Assembly: GCF_932274485.2 (NCBI RefSeq)
Contig: NC_065882.2
Span: forward strand, 65,509,431 to 65,573,430
DNA: 64,000 nucleotides
Direction of reading: 5' to 3'
DNA from: Patella vulgata
Taxonomy: Eukaryota; Mollusca; Gastropoda; Patellidae
Part shown: positions 11,400-23,110 of the stretch, one piece after another
Numbering within the stretch: position 1 is the first letter of the stretch
Layout of the letters: each line of letters starts with the position of its first letter
Notes under the pieces: generated by a model
The model's input: the letters and a program-made list of their open reading frames with translations, nothing else
What the model was told of the DNA's origin: nothing
Databases searched by the model: none
Program-made: the position numbers and the translations under genes

Positions 11400-12010
11400 G
11401 AAAACAATTGAAACCCCGGAAGTAGTCACGAAATGTATCCGAACTTTGACAAAATTTGAAAAATGGGTACCTGTGCGGAAATTGCGATGTATCAATTTTG
11501 TTTTTGCTGATTAGTAAAAGTATTATATCGTTTAATAGCTAATTGAATTGTCTATCAGATGGGACTTCAGCGACAAGTTTCTATCAAAAAATAAAAAGGT
11601 TATGTGACTTTGAAAAGTAAGGTATTTTGCGATTTCGAGCAATTTTAGACGCATGTTTCTCGGAAACGCCCCCAACGATTTTTTAAAAACTTTCTCAATT
11701 TAGAGACTAATGGATTGCCTGTTGTGTGAAACCACTGTATCATTTTTTGAAATGTCATGGATAGCCCAAAAAAGAGATCGAAAATCGAAAACGTCGTATT
11801 TTTACGATTTGGAGCATTTTTAGAGGCCTATTTCTCGAAAACTCAACATAATTCTTTTTTGGAACTTCTTCTAAAGAGAGGCCTATCGGTAGTGCTATAC
11901 ATAAAACGATTGTACAATAGTCCCAACTTTCAGGAGTAGCAGAACAAAGGGATCGAAAATTGAACACGGCACCTTTCATTGTTAAGCGAAACATAAGTGG
12001 GGGATACAAT
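11400..12010. repeat. Degenerate ~175-bp repeat units
   Basis: Two or three diverged units share 'gatcgaaaa', 'tttctcg(g)aaa', 'ttttagacgcatgtttctcg' versus 'ttttagaggcctatttctcg', and 'aaaactttctcaatttagag' versus 'ggaacttcttctaaagagag'. No coding signal. Beyond it, 12011-12380 has nothing recognised. Confidence 0.4.
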
Positions 12011-12382
12011 CTGTACGTTTTGTCAACGAATAGAGTCTATTCAAGAGTGCTTTTATCAGTGATGATAATTGAACTGAAATTATTTCAACTATGAATGTTT
12101 TCTTCTTTCCAAAATATGGGTTTAGTGACCCTGTAACAGAAATAGTTATTGCTGTGTGTAATAATTAGCCTTTGAATTAATATTGTTGCTTCTGTGTCAA
12201 AATTATCTTATACCGGTAATCATCTGGACAGAAATCGACGGCTCGCGCTGTTTATAAGAAAGTCCAATTTATTAATCGTTTGCAGTAGTATCGTACAGTG
12301 GTATCGAATATTGCACCTGTGATAAAAGGCATGACGTTGTTTGAGCATAGACTCTATCAATAATTAATATTAAATATTTTAT

Positions 12383-12592
12383 TAGTGACGTCAAATCTTT
12401 AACGTGCACGAAACCAGAAAATTGGCGATATTTCATTGAATATTCAATCGATTTTTGAACCAGTTACATATTTTAGTAGCTGACATGAACGCGATTCCGA
12501 AGTCCCGTGTACACATTGGTGTGACCGTAAAACATCCCTTGGCGGTTGGAATTCTATATAAAAGAAGACTGGCGCCGCTGTACGAGCATGTT
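12383..12592 (+). mobile_element. SINE-A-related element, copy 1 of a local pair
   Basis: The first half ('aatctttaacgtgcacgaaa', 'aaattggcgatattt', 'gctgacatgaacgcg') and the SINE-A body ('gtgtacacattggtgtg', 'cccttggcggttggaatt', 'tggcgccgctgt') recur in the same order at 13391-13618. The two copies are about 1 kb apart and diverged. Confidence 0.6.
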
Positions 12593-12800
12593 TAGAGATC
12601 ATTTCGGGACTAACATATGGTGTATTTTTTATTTATTTCAATAATTCGCTTGCGCGTAGGGGTCTTTAGCAGTGGGAGGAAACCGGAGGACCCGGAGAAA
12701 ACACACGAGTTTAGACAGGCGACATACTCCTTGTCACGTTCAACCGGGGAATCGAAACCCAGCCAGTTGACGTAATAACAGACCGTATGATACAGCGCAG
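12593..12800 (-). mobile_element. SINE-B
   Basis: Minus-strand SINE-B recognised from 'catttcgggactaacatatg', 'aataattcgcttgcgcgta', 'aaccggaggacccggag' and 'tccttgtcacgttcaacc'. The TC tail is missing because the element abuts the preceding SINE-A piece. Confidence 0.65.
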
Positions 12801-13129
12801 TCCAAAAGGCTATAGGTTACCGTGCAAATTCCAGCCAGCATAACGTATCTATATAAGAGACATTTGTTCCTACTGGCGATTTACAAATATTGCATGAAGA
12901 AATTCAAATCATAAGAACATAAAAACGACTAATGCGCAGTATCATATTGATTGTAAAAGTACAATGTATATATTGGTTATACTATATATGTCACAAAACA
13001 ACAATCATTAGATAATAATTATTTACTAATTATATAATTTATTTAAGAGGTAGGAGTTATCCATTGTTTAATTTAACAGTTATATAATTACCCTGGTTAG
13101 AAAGGTACGAACAATTAAGGTATTTAAAC

Positions 13130-13270
13130 AAATGGTTACGAAAGAACATAACACTATAGACTTCTATAATACATGTTTAATGTATATATATATATCAAAT
13201 GATAAGACTTCTATGATAAGACATATAATACATGTTTAATATATATATAAATGACAATGTCCTAGGCTAA
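13130..13270. repeat. AT-rich ~60-bp tandem repeat
   Basis: The words 'gacttctat', 'aatacatgtttaat' and a (TA)n run are repeated twice. Simple low-complexity DNA. The surrounding 12801-13390 holds nothing else recognised. Confidence 0.5.
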
Positions 13271-13390
13271 CAAATAATGAAATATGATAGTATCAGTAAA
13301 TATAAAAAAACAAAGTAGTCGCGAACATCCTGGTTCTTGACTGCTTCAGTTGTTTGATCCTGTCTGTTATTAATAGTAAACTTTTACATG

Positions 13391-13618
13391 TTAGTGACTT
13401 CAAATCTTTAACGTGCACGAAACCAGAAAATTGGCGATATTTAATTTTTGAACCAGTTACATATTTCAGTAGCTGACATGAACACGATTCCGAAGTCCCG
13501 CAAAAAAGTTCCCTTGGCAGTTGGAATTGTATATAAGAGTAGGCTAGCGCCGCTGTACGTTCGAAACATTCCTCATGGTCCATTCCGAGCAGAATGTCGT
13601 TAAACCCCATTTCATTTT
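13391..13618 (+). mobile_element. SINE-A-related element, copy 2 with 3' end
   Basis: Same order as 12383-12592, but with the SINE-A 3' end retained: 'gagcagaatgtcgttaaacc' and 'catttcatttta'. A deletion removes part of the body. The pair gives two stages of decay of the same sequence. Confidence 0.6.
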
Positions 13619-14078
13619 ACTTTGATATTAATATCTATTGCGACATTGCTTTTCGTCCATTTCGCGAAACTGTTCTTTTTCCATTTCGCGTAGATCAACT
13701 TTATTTTTCGATTCCCTTATAACGTAATGCGCATGCAAAGAACATGTCAATATCTGAGTTATGCAAATGTGTGTTTTTATTTGGGGGGTGGGGGAGTGTG
13801 TGTTTGTTTAGGGGGTGAGAGGTGGGGATAGTCTTATGTCATGCATCTGGTGATCGTGTGACGCCTTGGCACGGTGAAAGCCTTCAGTCTTGCAAGCAAG
13901 TCTAGTTGACTTTAGTTTTAAACGGTACAAAATCCCCGCATTATAGGTGCACCTAGGAAGTAATCCGGGGCGGACGGCTGCGCTCTCTTGTTACGCTCAT
14001 CGGTTTTTAGATGACGTTTATGCTGAAACAAAATGAAAGGGGTTTAAAGTCCTGCTCCGACTGCGCTAATGAAAACGG

Positions 14079-14195
14079 ACGTACGCCATACAGTGTGGTA
14101 TGGGGGAGAGTTTGACCAGACAATGGCACTATATCGAATTCCAACTGCCAGGGTATTTTTTTACCTGCACGCCAATGTGTACACGGCTGTACACT
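14079..14195 (-). mobile_element. SINE-A fragment
   Basis: Reverse complement of the SINE-A body and 3' region: 'gtacgccatacagtgtg', 'tcgaattccaactgcc' and 'tgcacgccaatgtgtac'. The tRNA head and tail are missing. The rest of 13620-14468 is unrecognised. Confidence 0.6.
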
Positions 14196-14468
14196 GTGAA
14201 AAATAAAACCTCGCGACGAATTACCCGTTAAAACAAACCCCTCGGCCTACAGACTTGATTCATCAGCATCGTTTAACTTTTTCCAAGAAAGTCCTGAGCA
14301 ATAAAAGAGTACAAAGGTTATACTTACTGATTAAAGTAAAGGTAAAGTTCTGGTAATGATACTATACTTTACACGATCAAAACGCCACACTATGACATCG
14401 GTAACACTTGTAACCACACAAAGTGTACAACTATTATACTTGGGAATCCCTCTATAATACTCTCTATA

Positions 14469-16736
14469 CAGCCCTAAGACCATCTAGAAAAAAGAGCTAA
14501 ATTTTGGATGTTTGGGTTTGGCCCGGTTCACTGATTTTTAATTGCCTTGTATGCTAATCTAAACAATATGTCCAACTTGAGTGGCATTATTGCTGATATA
14601 CATAGTCCAGTTAGATAAGTGTTGATAGCTATATAAATCATATTTATTATCGATGATGAGGTTGATAGATAACAGCTTAACACTATTATATACAAATTAC
14701 TCAATATAACACTTGAAGAATAGCCTAAAAGTATGTAATACAAGGTTGTGGTCTCTTTAGAGGTAAATTTAATATCTGATTGACTTTAAATTAATATCCG
14801 TGTTTACAAAGAATCCTATTGATTTTCACCAAATTCCGATAATTACTGCCAGAGTTACATATATCGCCCTTTATCACTTTGAAAAATCTGGTGGACGCTC
14901 TAGGGGCTAAAGTTAATATCCGATTGACTTTAAATATATACACAGTCTTTAAGGTCATCAGACGAAGAAGCCGGTTGATTTTCAACGATTTCTGATAATG
15001 ACTGCCAGATAGTTATCAACTGATTGATTTTATATTCATACACCGTGTTTACGCCTATATATAATAGTTTCGATTGACTTTAGATTGATACACAGAGTTT
15101 AAGGTCTTGAGACGAACAAGTATATTGATTTTCAATGATTTTTGATAACTTGAACAGCTAAATACATGACATTAAGTGTTTTGTATATACGTCAGCATGG
15201 GCCAAACAAATTCCAATGATTTTCTGATAATTACATAACGAGTTGTTACTCTTAATCAGATTTTAGTGTATTGTAAATATTTCATTACCGACAAATATCT
15301 CTGTTCCTTTTGATATTCACGCAAATCAGACCTAATTTCCCGTCTTATGACCCCCAATTTTACGAGAAATCACGTTTTTATCTTGTCCGATTATATGTTT
15401 ATATCCCAAAGTTCTGGGTTCCAGTCGATACTTCGGACCGTGTCAGCCTGGATTATGATACCTGATTGTACGAAAAACTTGTTTTTAAAGCTTGTTCTCT
15501 GTCCATCTCTTGCAAAATGTTGGCGTCTCTTGCATGGCAACGCCTGTTTCCAAATATATTTCATATTCAAGCTGTATATTAAATAACAAATAGATTGTTT
15601 TGGGGTAACCTCTCCCTGTATTTAAAAAATCCGTAAATGTTCATATGTTTGAACGAACATAAGATATTTTTGGATCAAATTTTCTTTAATAATAATTGAT
15701 AAGTTTGTAAATAGTATTGTACCTTGTAGTCACATATAATACATGTACGATGGCTCAATAGGCCCTTTTCTATGGAAATAAATATGCATAGATGAATGTA
15801 AAATGCCACTGGCAAGAGTTATACAAAGATAATGTGCTCAACAACGCTTATTTTACTTATGAATATTAATCTCCCCAGGAAAAAGGTCCAAAATCATTTA
15901 ATTGGATAACATCAAATTGGTCAATGTCAAAGTATATGAGTAAAATAGTGTAAGATATTTTATAGCCTGGCTTAGAGAAGTTGCTGTAGATATTACATCT
16001 CATTAAATAAGCATATTATTACCGGTACTTTATGTAATATTTGAATCCATTTTTATACGCTGACATTTTCATGTGGACGTATATTGTCGTCGGCTCTGTC
16101 CATCCGTCCGGACGTCCACAATTGTTTGTGAACACTCTACAGGTCACAATTTTTATCCAATTTCAATGAAACTTGAAATATGGGTTAATCCCCCTAAGAT
16201 CTCGGTTCCTTTCGATATTGGCATGTACTGGACTGTAACTTCATGGATTATGGCCCCCGATTGTACTAAATATTACGTTTTGAGTTCGTGAACAGTGTAG
16301 AGGTCACAATTTTTAGCCGATTTGGTTTAAATTTGAAATTTATGTTTGTATACCCTGGCTAAAACAAGATGCTACATCTAATTAAATAAGCTAATTATTA
16401 CTTTATGTAATATTTGAATCAGTTTTATTTTCATGATATAATTATTATATTAAATTGTTATTAAATCTGTTTATTTCTACATTCAATTTGATTATTTTCT
16501 TTTATTCTCTTATTCATTTTTAATTTTAATTTCAATTGAAAATCCCACAGACCTGATTTCCAAATCATCTAGCTTTTATATTCTAAATATAGAGCAGTGT
16601 AATATGACACTTATACACTGCACCATCTAAATAGATAATAATTGGGCGACAATTTATTATCTTTGAGAAGTTATCTTTGAGGTCAAATTCCTAAACATGA
16701 AGAAATCAGGCTGATTTCTAGTTGGTCTTAAGAGTG
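14469..16736. mobile_element. 2.27 kb non-autonomous TIR DNA transposon, copy 2
   Basis: Starts CAGCCCTAAGACCATCTAG and ends with the inverted counterpart, with TATA on both sides. It aligns along its whole length to 5621-7985. The differences seen are a missing block of about 65 bases after 'gttgatagctata', a missing 33 bases near 16670 and a few substitutions. The high identity of a non-coding sequence implies recent movement driven by a transposase encoded elsewhere. Confidence 0.75.
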
Positions 16737-17214
16737 TATAAACTGATTTACATTCAATAGTTTCCGTTTTGACTCTAATCAGTTACGTCCAACGAAATAC
16801 GGCATGAGTCTCAACGGAATGGCAATTCCTAGCGTCTGGTTATTCCAGTCTATTGCGCATGCTCTCCAGATAAGATATGGCCTGACCGTTTGACACAAGT
16901 TGTGGAATATGTCTAGCCTCGTTCTTTCTGGTCACTTGTTACAAATGACGCTGAAACGCACTATGGTACACGTTCGTGTACCAACGGTAAAATGTTAATT
17001 TTGTCTTAAATATTGGATATCAGACGCCTACCCTTTCCCGGTAAAATCACAGCACCATTGTTGATTTGAATTGACAAATAATTCGCGTTTTCAACGTGTA
17101 AGACTTTGGATGATATTGAGTTAGAGACTTTAACAAATTAATTTTCATTAACAGCAAAATTACTCTTCACAAATAAACATGACACAAACATTACGTCTCT
17201 GTTCTATGAAATAG

Positions 17215-17335
17215 AGCTGCTGTGACTCGGTGAGTAAGGTGGTTCGGATAGGATGAAAAACTGAGATCGAGCGTACAAATTTGGCGTACACGTAAAAGAA
17301 ATCTTGACAGTTACAATTCGAAATAAGAAGAGACC
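17215..17335 (+). mobile_element. SINE-A fragment
   Basis: Plus-strand pieces of the SINE-A head and body: 'gactcggtgagtaaggtg', 'tcggataggatgaaaaac', 'ttggcgtacacgtaaaag' and 'gacagttacaattcg'. Diverged and without a tail. 16737-17214 has nothing recognised. Confidence 0.55.
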
Positions 17336-17384
17336 GCAGTACACCGAATGCCTCCCACCAGCCTCCATGGGGGGGGGGGGGGTA

Positions 17385-17605
17385 ACGTGTGCGCGTTGCA
17401 TCATTACGTCTGTCATTGAGTCATGTTACGCGGTTTCGACTCCCCGTTTGTACGTGACAAGGAGTAGGAATGTCTGTCCAACCTCGTGGGATTTCTCCGG
17501 GTTCTCCCGCACTGTTAAACTTGTACCATATGTTAGTCCGGTAATGACCTAGTTTTGTTTCGAGTGAAAGTTACCTCCTCTCTCTGCCCTCTCTCTCTCG
17601 CTCTT
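17385..17605 (+). mobile_element. SINE-B, plus orientation, with CT tail
   Basis: The only SINE-B in plus orientation: 'gtcattgagtcatg', the box-B-like 'cggtttcgactcccc', 'acgtgacaaggagtagg', 'caacctcgtgggatttctcc', 'catatgttagtccgg', then a CT-rich run. This shows the element's 5'-to-3' order and its poly-TC tail. Confidence 0.65.
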
Positions 17606-17785
17606 TCATTAGGCCAGTCCATGCAGACAACTTGGACGTTTTCATTTTATTTCACCTTGTTTCTGCGAATATAAAATTCTACTTACCGCTTGCTCCTATC
17701 TATCGCCACTGTGTGTTTGTTTCTGTCTCTCGACTGAATTATATAGCCTTATTCTCATCAACATTTTATAGAACATGTATTGCAC

Positions 17786-17892
17786 AGGCACTTGAAGGGA
17801 TAAAAATAAAACTTCTTACTACTGCTTGACTTCTTACTACTGCTTTAGTCAAGCAGTAGTAAGAAGTTTTATTTTTATCCCTTCAAGTGCCT
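17786..17892. repeat. Perfect 45-bp inverted repeat (hairpin, 17-nt loop)
   Basis: The left arm at 17786-17830 (from 'aggcacttgaagggataaaa' to 'actactgcttgac') is matched exactly by the reverse complement at 17848-17892. The 17-base loop largely repeats the inner end of the arm ('ttcttactactgctt'). The flanks do not extend the palindrome. It could be a foldback, a template-switch product, a small-RNA hairpin or an assembly artefact. Confidence 0.9.
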
Positions 17893-18099
17893 ATGATGTA
17901 TTGTTAGGCACGGTGTAAACATGTAGAACACTTAATAAGGAAATCATACTAACAAATCCGCTGTCTCTAGCAGATGTCGTCAACAGGGATGAAAGACGCA
18001 ATAAAATCAGTTAGAAAGAAGAATACAATGATTCAAATATCATAAATCACCCATTCTATTGTTCAATCATTACAATAACTTGACAAATATTGGCAAATG

Positions 18100-18290
18100 C
18101 GGCGGGAGCCTCGGTCGTTTAGTGAATCAGAACATTCAGCCCTGTAGTTGACCGGGAAAGTTTCTCGGAATGTTCCACCCAGATTTCTTCTTGTCATTGA
18201 TCACGGGACGAGGACCTGTCAAGGACAGTCGTTTACTCCCATCTTCGTTAACCTGATTTGTGCAGAAGAGTAGGATGCTAAAACACATTT
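18100..18290 (+). mobile_element. Diverged SINE-A
   Basis: The head 'gggagcctcggtcgtttag' is followed by 'ccgggaaagtttctcgg', 'gacctgtcaaggacagtcg' and the 3' end 'cagaagagtaggatgctaa' with a short CATTT tail. Old copy. Confidence 0.55.
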
Positions 18291-18488
18291 CATTTCAATT
18301 CCAACTCATCGGGTACATTTATGACATCGCAATTAAGGGTCAGAGATGGTGGACTTCTGCACATTTCGGCCACAAACCCATTTCAATTCCAACTCGTCGG
18401 GTACCATTATGAGATCGCAACCACGGGTCACACTACAGACGATGGACTTCTGCATCTTTCGGTTACAAATTCTGCAACTAAAATTTAA
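18204..18488 (+). repeat. SINE 3' end plus two ~75-bp tandem units, inverse of 458-742
   Basis: Two units share 'catttcaattccaactc', 'tcgggtac', 'gatcgcaa' or 'catcgcaa', and 'gatg(g)tggacttctgca'. The block ends 'gttacaaattctgcaac'. It matches the minus-strand copy inside R1 near the window start. Confidence 0.6.
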
Positions 18489-18559
18489 TTCCCAAGAAAC
18501 AAAACAAATCTTGGGAAGGGCGGTTTGTAAAGTTTTCAAAAGTTTGAAAGCTTGATCAG

Positions 18560-20100
18560 CAGTTTAAGATATACGGTAAAGTGTCTTTGGAATTATATTC
18601 AATGTATGTCTCCGTGGCCAATCGCGATCGCAGTGATCGTCTAGGATTGGGTTCCCGGATTGAACATATATGTTTTATATTTATCAATATGTTTTGTTTT
18701 ATTCAGTACTATAAATAAAATTTAATACTACCGATCTTAACGGATAATCCGAATCAAAGTTCCTATTTACAAAAAAATATATATCCAGTTATTAGTCAAT
18801 TTCGCCAGGGGAATATATCAAAGTGAATGAATTGGCGTTCCCATGACAAAGTAGTGTTTATCAGATGTTTTCAGCAGCATCAGCAGTAATAGTTAATAAC
18901 CATTGTAAGATTCCACAGTTGGAATCACCAAAAATGTACACATAATGTGAAAGACATCGAGTCTGATGCAATTCTGTCGGCCGGGCTAACGTTAACGGAA
19001 TCAAAACGTAAGAAGAGTGCCAAGCTGGACCAAAATATATCGGGGACTGAAATTTGATTTCAGTGTCTGTTGTTAATGTACTTTGAAACTCAAATGGTTC
19101 AGATGTGTCACCACAGACTGGTCATGTCAACAAACCAATCTACCCTAATTGTAAGATTGTCATATTCACCTACATTATCGAATGACCCAGACAAAACAGG
19201 ACACACTTTTTAAAATGGAATAATTCAAACGGCTAACACCCAGTACGCGTTTTAAAAACGACAGAAGTCGCATCACACTTTCGCATAATTTAACATTCGT
19301 TATTAAAACGCGTACTATGTTAACACTATAGGACCGGTACGGTCTGCAAATTAGGGTGTAGTCAAAGATCAATGAAATTTGAATGATATTGGTACAATAC
19401 TGATTAAATTATTCAACTTTAAATAGTGTACACCTTTTTCTGGGCCACCCGATATATCCAAAATAGAATATCGGCTTGATTTGGTTTTTGTTTAACCTGT
19501 CTTAGTTGGCAAGTAAAGTGTGAGATTCCGCCATCCTCATTTTCTTCAACTTGTAACATAACTGATTTGAACGACAGACTATACGAAGATTTGTGTGTAA
19601 TACAACCACTGTTTATTGATGCATTATAACATTAGAATTTCTAAAAACTAAATTCTTAAAACAATAAATTTGCTGGAGAATTGTCCGATTATGATATGAC
19701 CAACCTTTGTACTATTTCCTGAAATTAAGAAAATAGGAGGTAAATCGTATTTGCTTTCCTGTTTATACGGTATATAAATCAAATACAAACATTTAAAAGC
19801 TCGCTGTTAGAGGACAATATATCTAATGTACAAGAGAGTTTTGATAAATGGCTGATAGGCAGCAACGCGTTCAGATGGGATCCAATTTTTAACACTGGGA
19901 ATGGACGAAGGAGGAGTGGCACGGTGTAAATTCCAACCCCTGCTTTCCCATTTAAATTGGATTTGTATCAAACATACGGGATAGGCTTTGTTCAGATTGG
20001 ATGGGTATATAGGGGCGAGCTACATACCAGATCTCCCCATGTCCTGAAGCAGGAATGGTACTGGGTTGGGAGCTTTTTATCCAAACCTAGTGTTAATTAA
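18560..20100. other. Intergenic stretch, nothing recognised
   Basis: AT-rich sequence without convincing frames on either strand. Short frames such as 19175-19372 (minus) have no recognisable motif or splice context. Confidence 0.5.
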
Positions 20101-20104
20101 GACA

Positions 20105-21262
20105 TGCCCTTCATTAGGAAACGAGTTACAATACCAGATCTTAAACCTTATAGGAAAGGGATTAACTTCAAATTACAGGGAAGGAACTACCTTTAAATTA
20201 CAGGAAAAGAACTACCTTTAACCTACAGGAAAGGAACTATACCTTAAAGATACGGGACAGTGATTACCTTCAAGATAAGCGAAATGAGTTTAATATTTCA
20301 AATTACAGGAAAGAAAACTAAGGGATTACCTTTAAGATGTGGGAAAGGGGTTGATTTGAAGATACGGGAAAGGGGCTGAGGGAAAGGAATTTCCCTTAAA
20401 TTACAGGAAAGGGGCTTTCTTCAAGATACGGGAAGGGGACTACCTTCAAAATATGGCAAAGGAACTTCCCTCAAGATACGGGCTACCTTCAAGATACGGA
20501 AAAGGGACTACCTTCAAGATATGAGAGGCGGTAAAGGCTTCAAATTACAGGACAGGAACTACCCTCAAGATATAAGAAAGGGACTAACTTCAAACTACAA
20601 GAAAGTGACTATATATAAATATACCTTCAAGATACGAGAAAGACGCTTTCTTCAAGATATGGCAAAGGGACACTACCATCAAGGTAAAGGAAAGGGACTA
20701 CCGTAAATATACGACCAAGGGTATCTTTAGATTACAGGAGAGGCGCTCCCTTCAAGATACAGGAAAGGAATTACCTTTAAATTACAGGTAAGGGACTACA
20801 TTTACGTTTCACGTTACAGGAAAGGGACATCCGTCATGGTAGAGGAAAGGGGCAACCACCATGGTAGAGGAAAGGAACTATCATAAAGGTAGAAGAAAGG
20901 CATTATCATAAAGGTATAAGAAAGGGACTTTGCCTTCAAGGTACTGGAATGGGAATACCTTCAAGGTACAGAAAAGGGGCTACCTTAAATATGCGGGAAA
21001 AGAACTACCATCAATGTTTTGGTACAGGAAAGGGAATACCCTCCAGGTATTGGAAATTGACTACTTACAAGAAACGTCAAAGTATAGACAACGGACTACC
21101 ATTGAGTACAAGGTACGGAAAAGAATTACTTACCAAAACTGTCAAGGTATAGATAAGAGACTATACCTTCAAGTTTCACGGAAACGGCTAGCCCAAAGAT
21201 TCGAGGAAGAGACCTTAAGTATACGGGAAGAGGGCTACCTTCGAGGCTCAGGAATGGGAACC
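20105..21262. repeat. Degenerate ~25-bp minisatellite, 1.15 kb
   Basis: Dozens of diverged units follow the pattern 'gggactaccttcaagatac' then 'gggaaa', with variants ('aaattacagga', 'aaggtagagga'). Unit length drifts from about 22 to 30 bases. Purines are strongly enriched on the plus strand. The open frame at 20930-21265 is a by-product of the repeat. The array ends about 200 bases before the GH10 exon at 21476. Confidence 0.8.
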
Positions 21263-21475
21263 TAGCATAACGGAATCTCTGTTGTCTATATTTTTGCCTT
21301 CCATGCTATGCGTGAAAACTGTATTAATTACTTTCCAACAGTGAGGACAATTCCCATGAAAGATAGTTGTGTGGTAGAATTGTTTATTCGCTTTTCATTG
21401 TTAATTATAAATCATGGAAATTAGTGGTAACAAAACTATCTTGATAAAAATATTTAATGGAATCCTGGCCGTCAC

Positions 21476-23110
21476 ATCGTGACCATTAGCCAGAGCTGCA
21501 GCAGTCCGCCAGTGGAGTTCATCCCAGAATCCCCAGAATATGAATACTTTTACAGCAGGATGACTAAAATATAGCCTCATCACTTCTTCATACTTCTCAG
21601 CTTTCCTCAAATCGTTTGATTCGTTGATATCCAGTGTAGCTTTTCTGGTAGTATGATTCCTCGCCACGATCTCCAGAGGGTCGCTACAAATTTTGGGTCC
21701 GTTGTAGAGGGGCGAATAAAGACAGATAGTTGTTGTTTGAGCTCTTTATTTCAACAAGAATTAAAATACTGAAGAATTTAACCAATTAAATAAGTAATAA
21801 ACCGGGTTCAAACATAATGATGTGATTATTATCATAGGTGTCGACTAGGCGGATATCAGGTGTAGCACTATCAGGCGTAGGTGCAAGTCAGGTGCCAACT
21901 AGGTGCACCTCGGGTATAAACTATGGGTGCTCTCGGGGTATAAACTGGAACAATCTAACTCTATCGTAGGCGCACTATCGGTGCTAACTAGGTGCACCTC
22001 GGGTGCTGACAATGGGTGCTCTCGGGGTATAAACTGGAATAATCTAACTCTATCGTAGGTGCACTATCGGTGCTAACTAGGTGCACCTCGGGTGCTGACA
22101 ATGGGTGCTCTCGGGGTATAAACTGGAATAATCTAACTCTATCGTAGGTGCACTATCGGTGCTAACTAGGTGCACCTCGGGTGCTGACAATGGGTGCTCT
22201 CGGGGTATAAACTGGAATAATCTAACTCTATCGTAGGTGCACTATCGGTGCTAACTAGGTGCACCTCGGGTGCTGACAATGGGTGCTCTCGGGGTATAAA
22301 CTATGGGTACTTTGAATGATTACTAAGGGAACCACTATCAACCATCATAGGCCCAAATTCAGTGCTACTATAGGTGCGTTCTAAAGAGTACCCCCTGTTA
22401 GATGCTAGAAACGAACAAGCAGGCTAAAACATTAAATATTGACAGGCTAAAAGCAAAGGCAAAGATAATTTATGCACTGAGACCGGTGACCACGGCGAAC
22501 CTCACTAAGGCTCTAAATCGCGGAGTTCTAACAAAACAGATTAAATCATGCTAAAATTTAAGTAAAGGATTAAAAATTGCTAAACTTTCTGTCATTTGCT
22601 ATACACAATACTGGGAGAAGCACAAATGGAAGGTTTTCCCAGGGTCATAACGAGCTAGTCAGACTTATAATCTTAATCATTACCTCAGAAGGTCTAATCA
22701 ATGTTACATTTAGGCTAGGGTAAAAGTCGAAGCAAAGCTATCGTTTCTTACCGAGATTCCGAAAATTTCCACCAAGGAGAAACAAAACACGTCCTCCACC
22801 AATGATTGCTGCAGCGTCCTGACCAAGATTTCTAAGGCCACGAACAGGCGGTCGGGCTTTTGACTACTTACAATTCGTCTTTCAAGTTACTTAGGCGTTA
22901 TGCGCGGGAACGCAACGCCATGATAACGTCACGGAACGGAGAAAGGGCGGGAAGAATTAAGCAATTAGATGGCGCTGCGAACAGGACCACAAACCCTAAG
23001 CCTTTAGATGGCGCTGCGAACAGGATCACCAACCTTCACGACTAGGAGGGAACGGAACTGTTACACCAGCTCGGTAATCCAGATTGGAAGTCCCACTTGA
23101 GCTATTTCAG
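21476..23110 (-). pseudogene. Glycoside hydrolase family 10 (xylanase-type) fragment, two exons
   Basis: The 5' exon (23110-23065) encodes the GH10 nucleophile motif 'GLPIWITEL', the Glu of ITEL being the catalytic nucleophile in this family. It ends in phase 2 at a 'gtaaca' donor. The 3' exon (21683-21476) begins after 'tttgtag' in matching phase and carries 'MRLYFSHPAV' and 'WGFWDELHWR', conserved near the end of GH10 barrels, then 'AALANGHD'. GH10 enzymes cleave beta-1,4-xylan, and molluscs have several secreted GH10 proteins. The segment between nucleophile and 'YFSHP' is atypical, the expected glycine-rich 'VEGI' is replaced by 'VKVF', and no N-terminal exons or following exon were found. 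This is therefore probably a decayed fragment, though a divergent gene with unseen exons is possible. The intron holds the 89-bp tandem repeat. Confidence 0.6.
21908..22310. repeat. 89-bp tandem repeat, about 4.5 copies, in the GH10 intron
   Basis: Successive units start 'aatctaactctatcgtagg' at 21952, 22041, 22130 and 22219, giving a period of exactly 89. Each holds 'gctaactaggtgcacctcgg' and 'atgggtgctctcggggtat'. Partial units flank both sides. Units are nearly identical, so the array is young. The palindromic word ggtgcacc recurs in every unit. Confidence 0.9.

Noticed and set aside
5621-16736. Segmental duplication of about 2.3 kb
   Set aside because: Both copies end in inverted repeats with TATA flanks and lie in different surroundings, so transposition is the better explanation.
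19175-19372. 65-residue minus-strand frame
   Set aside because: No motif, signal or splice context.
20930-21265. 111-residue open frame
   Set aside because: Lies wholly in the degenerate minisatellite and follows its unit.
21908-22310. CRISPR-like array
   Set aside because: Direct 89-bp tandem units without spacers, in a eukaryotic intron.
21703-23065. Segment beginning TGTAG and ending TTACA with a minus-strand AATAAA near one end, looking like a solo LTR
   Set aside because: No target duplication, and the GH10 exons on either side join in correct splice phase with GT-AG borders, so an intron explains it better.
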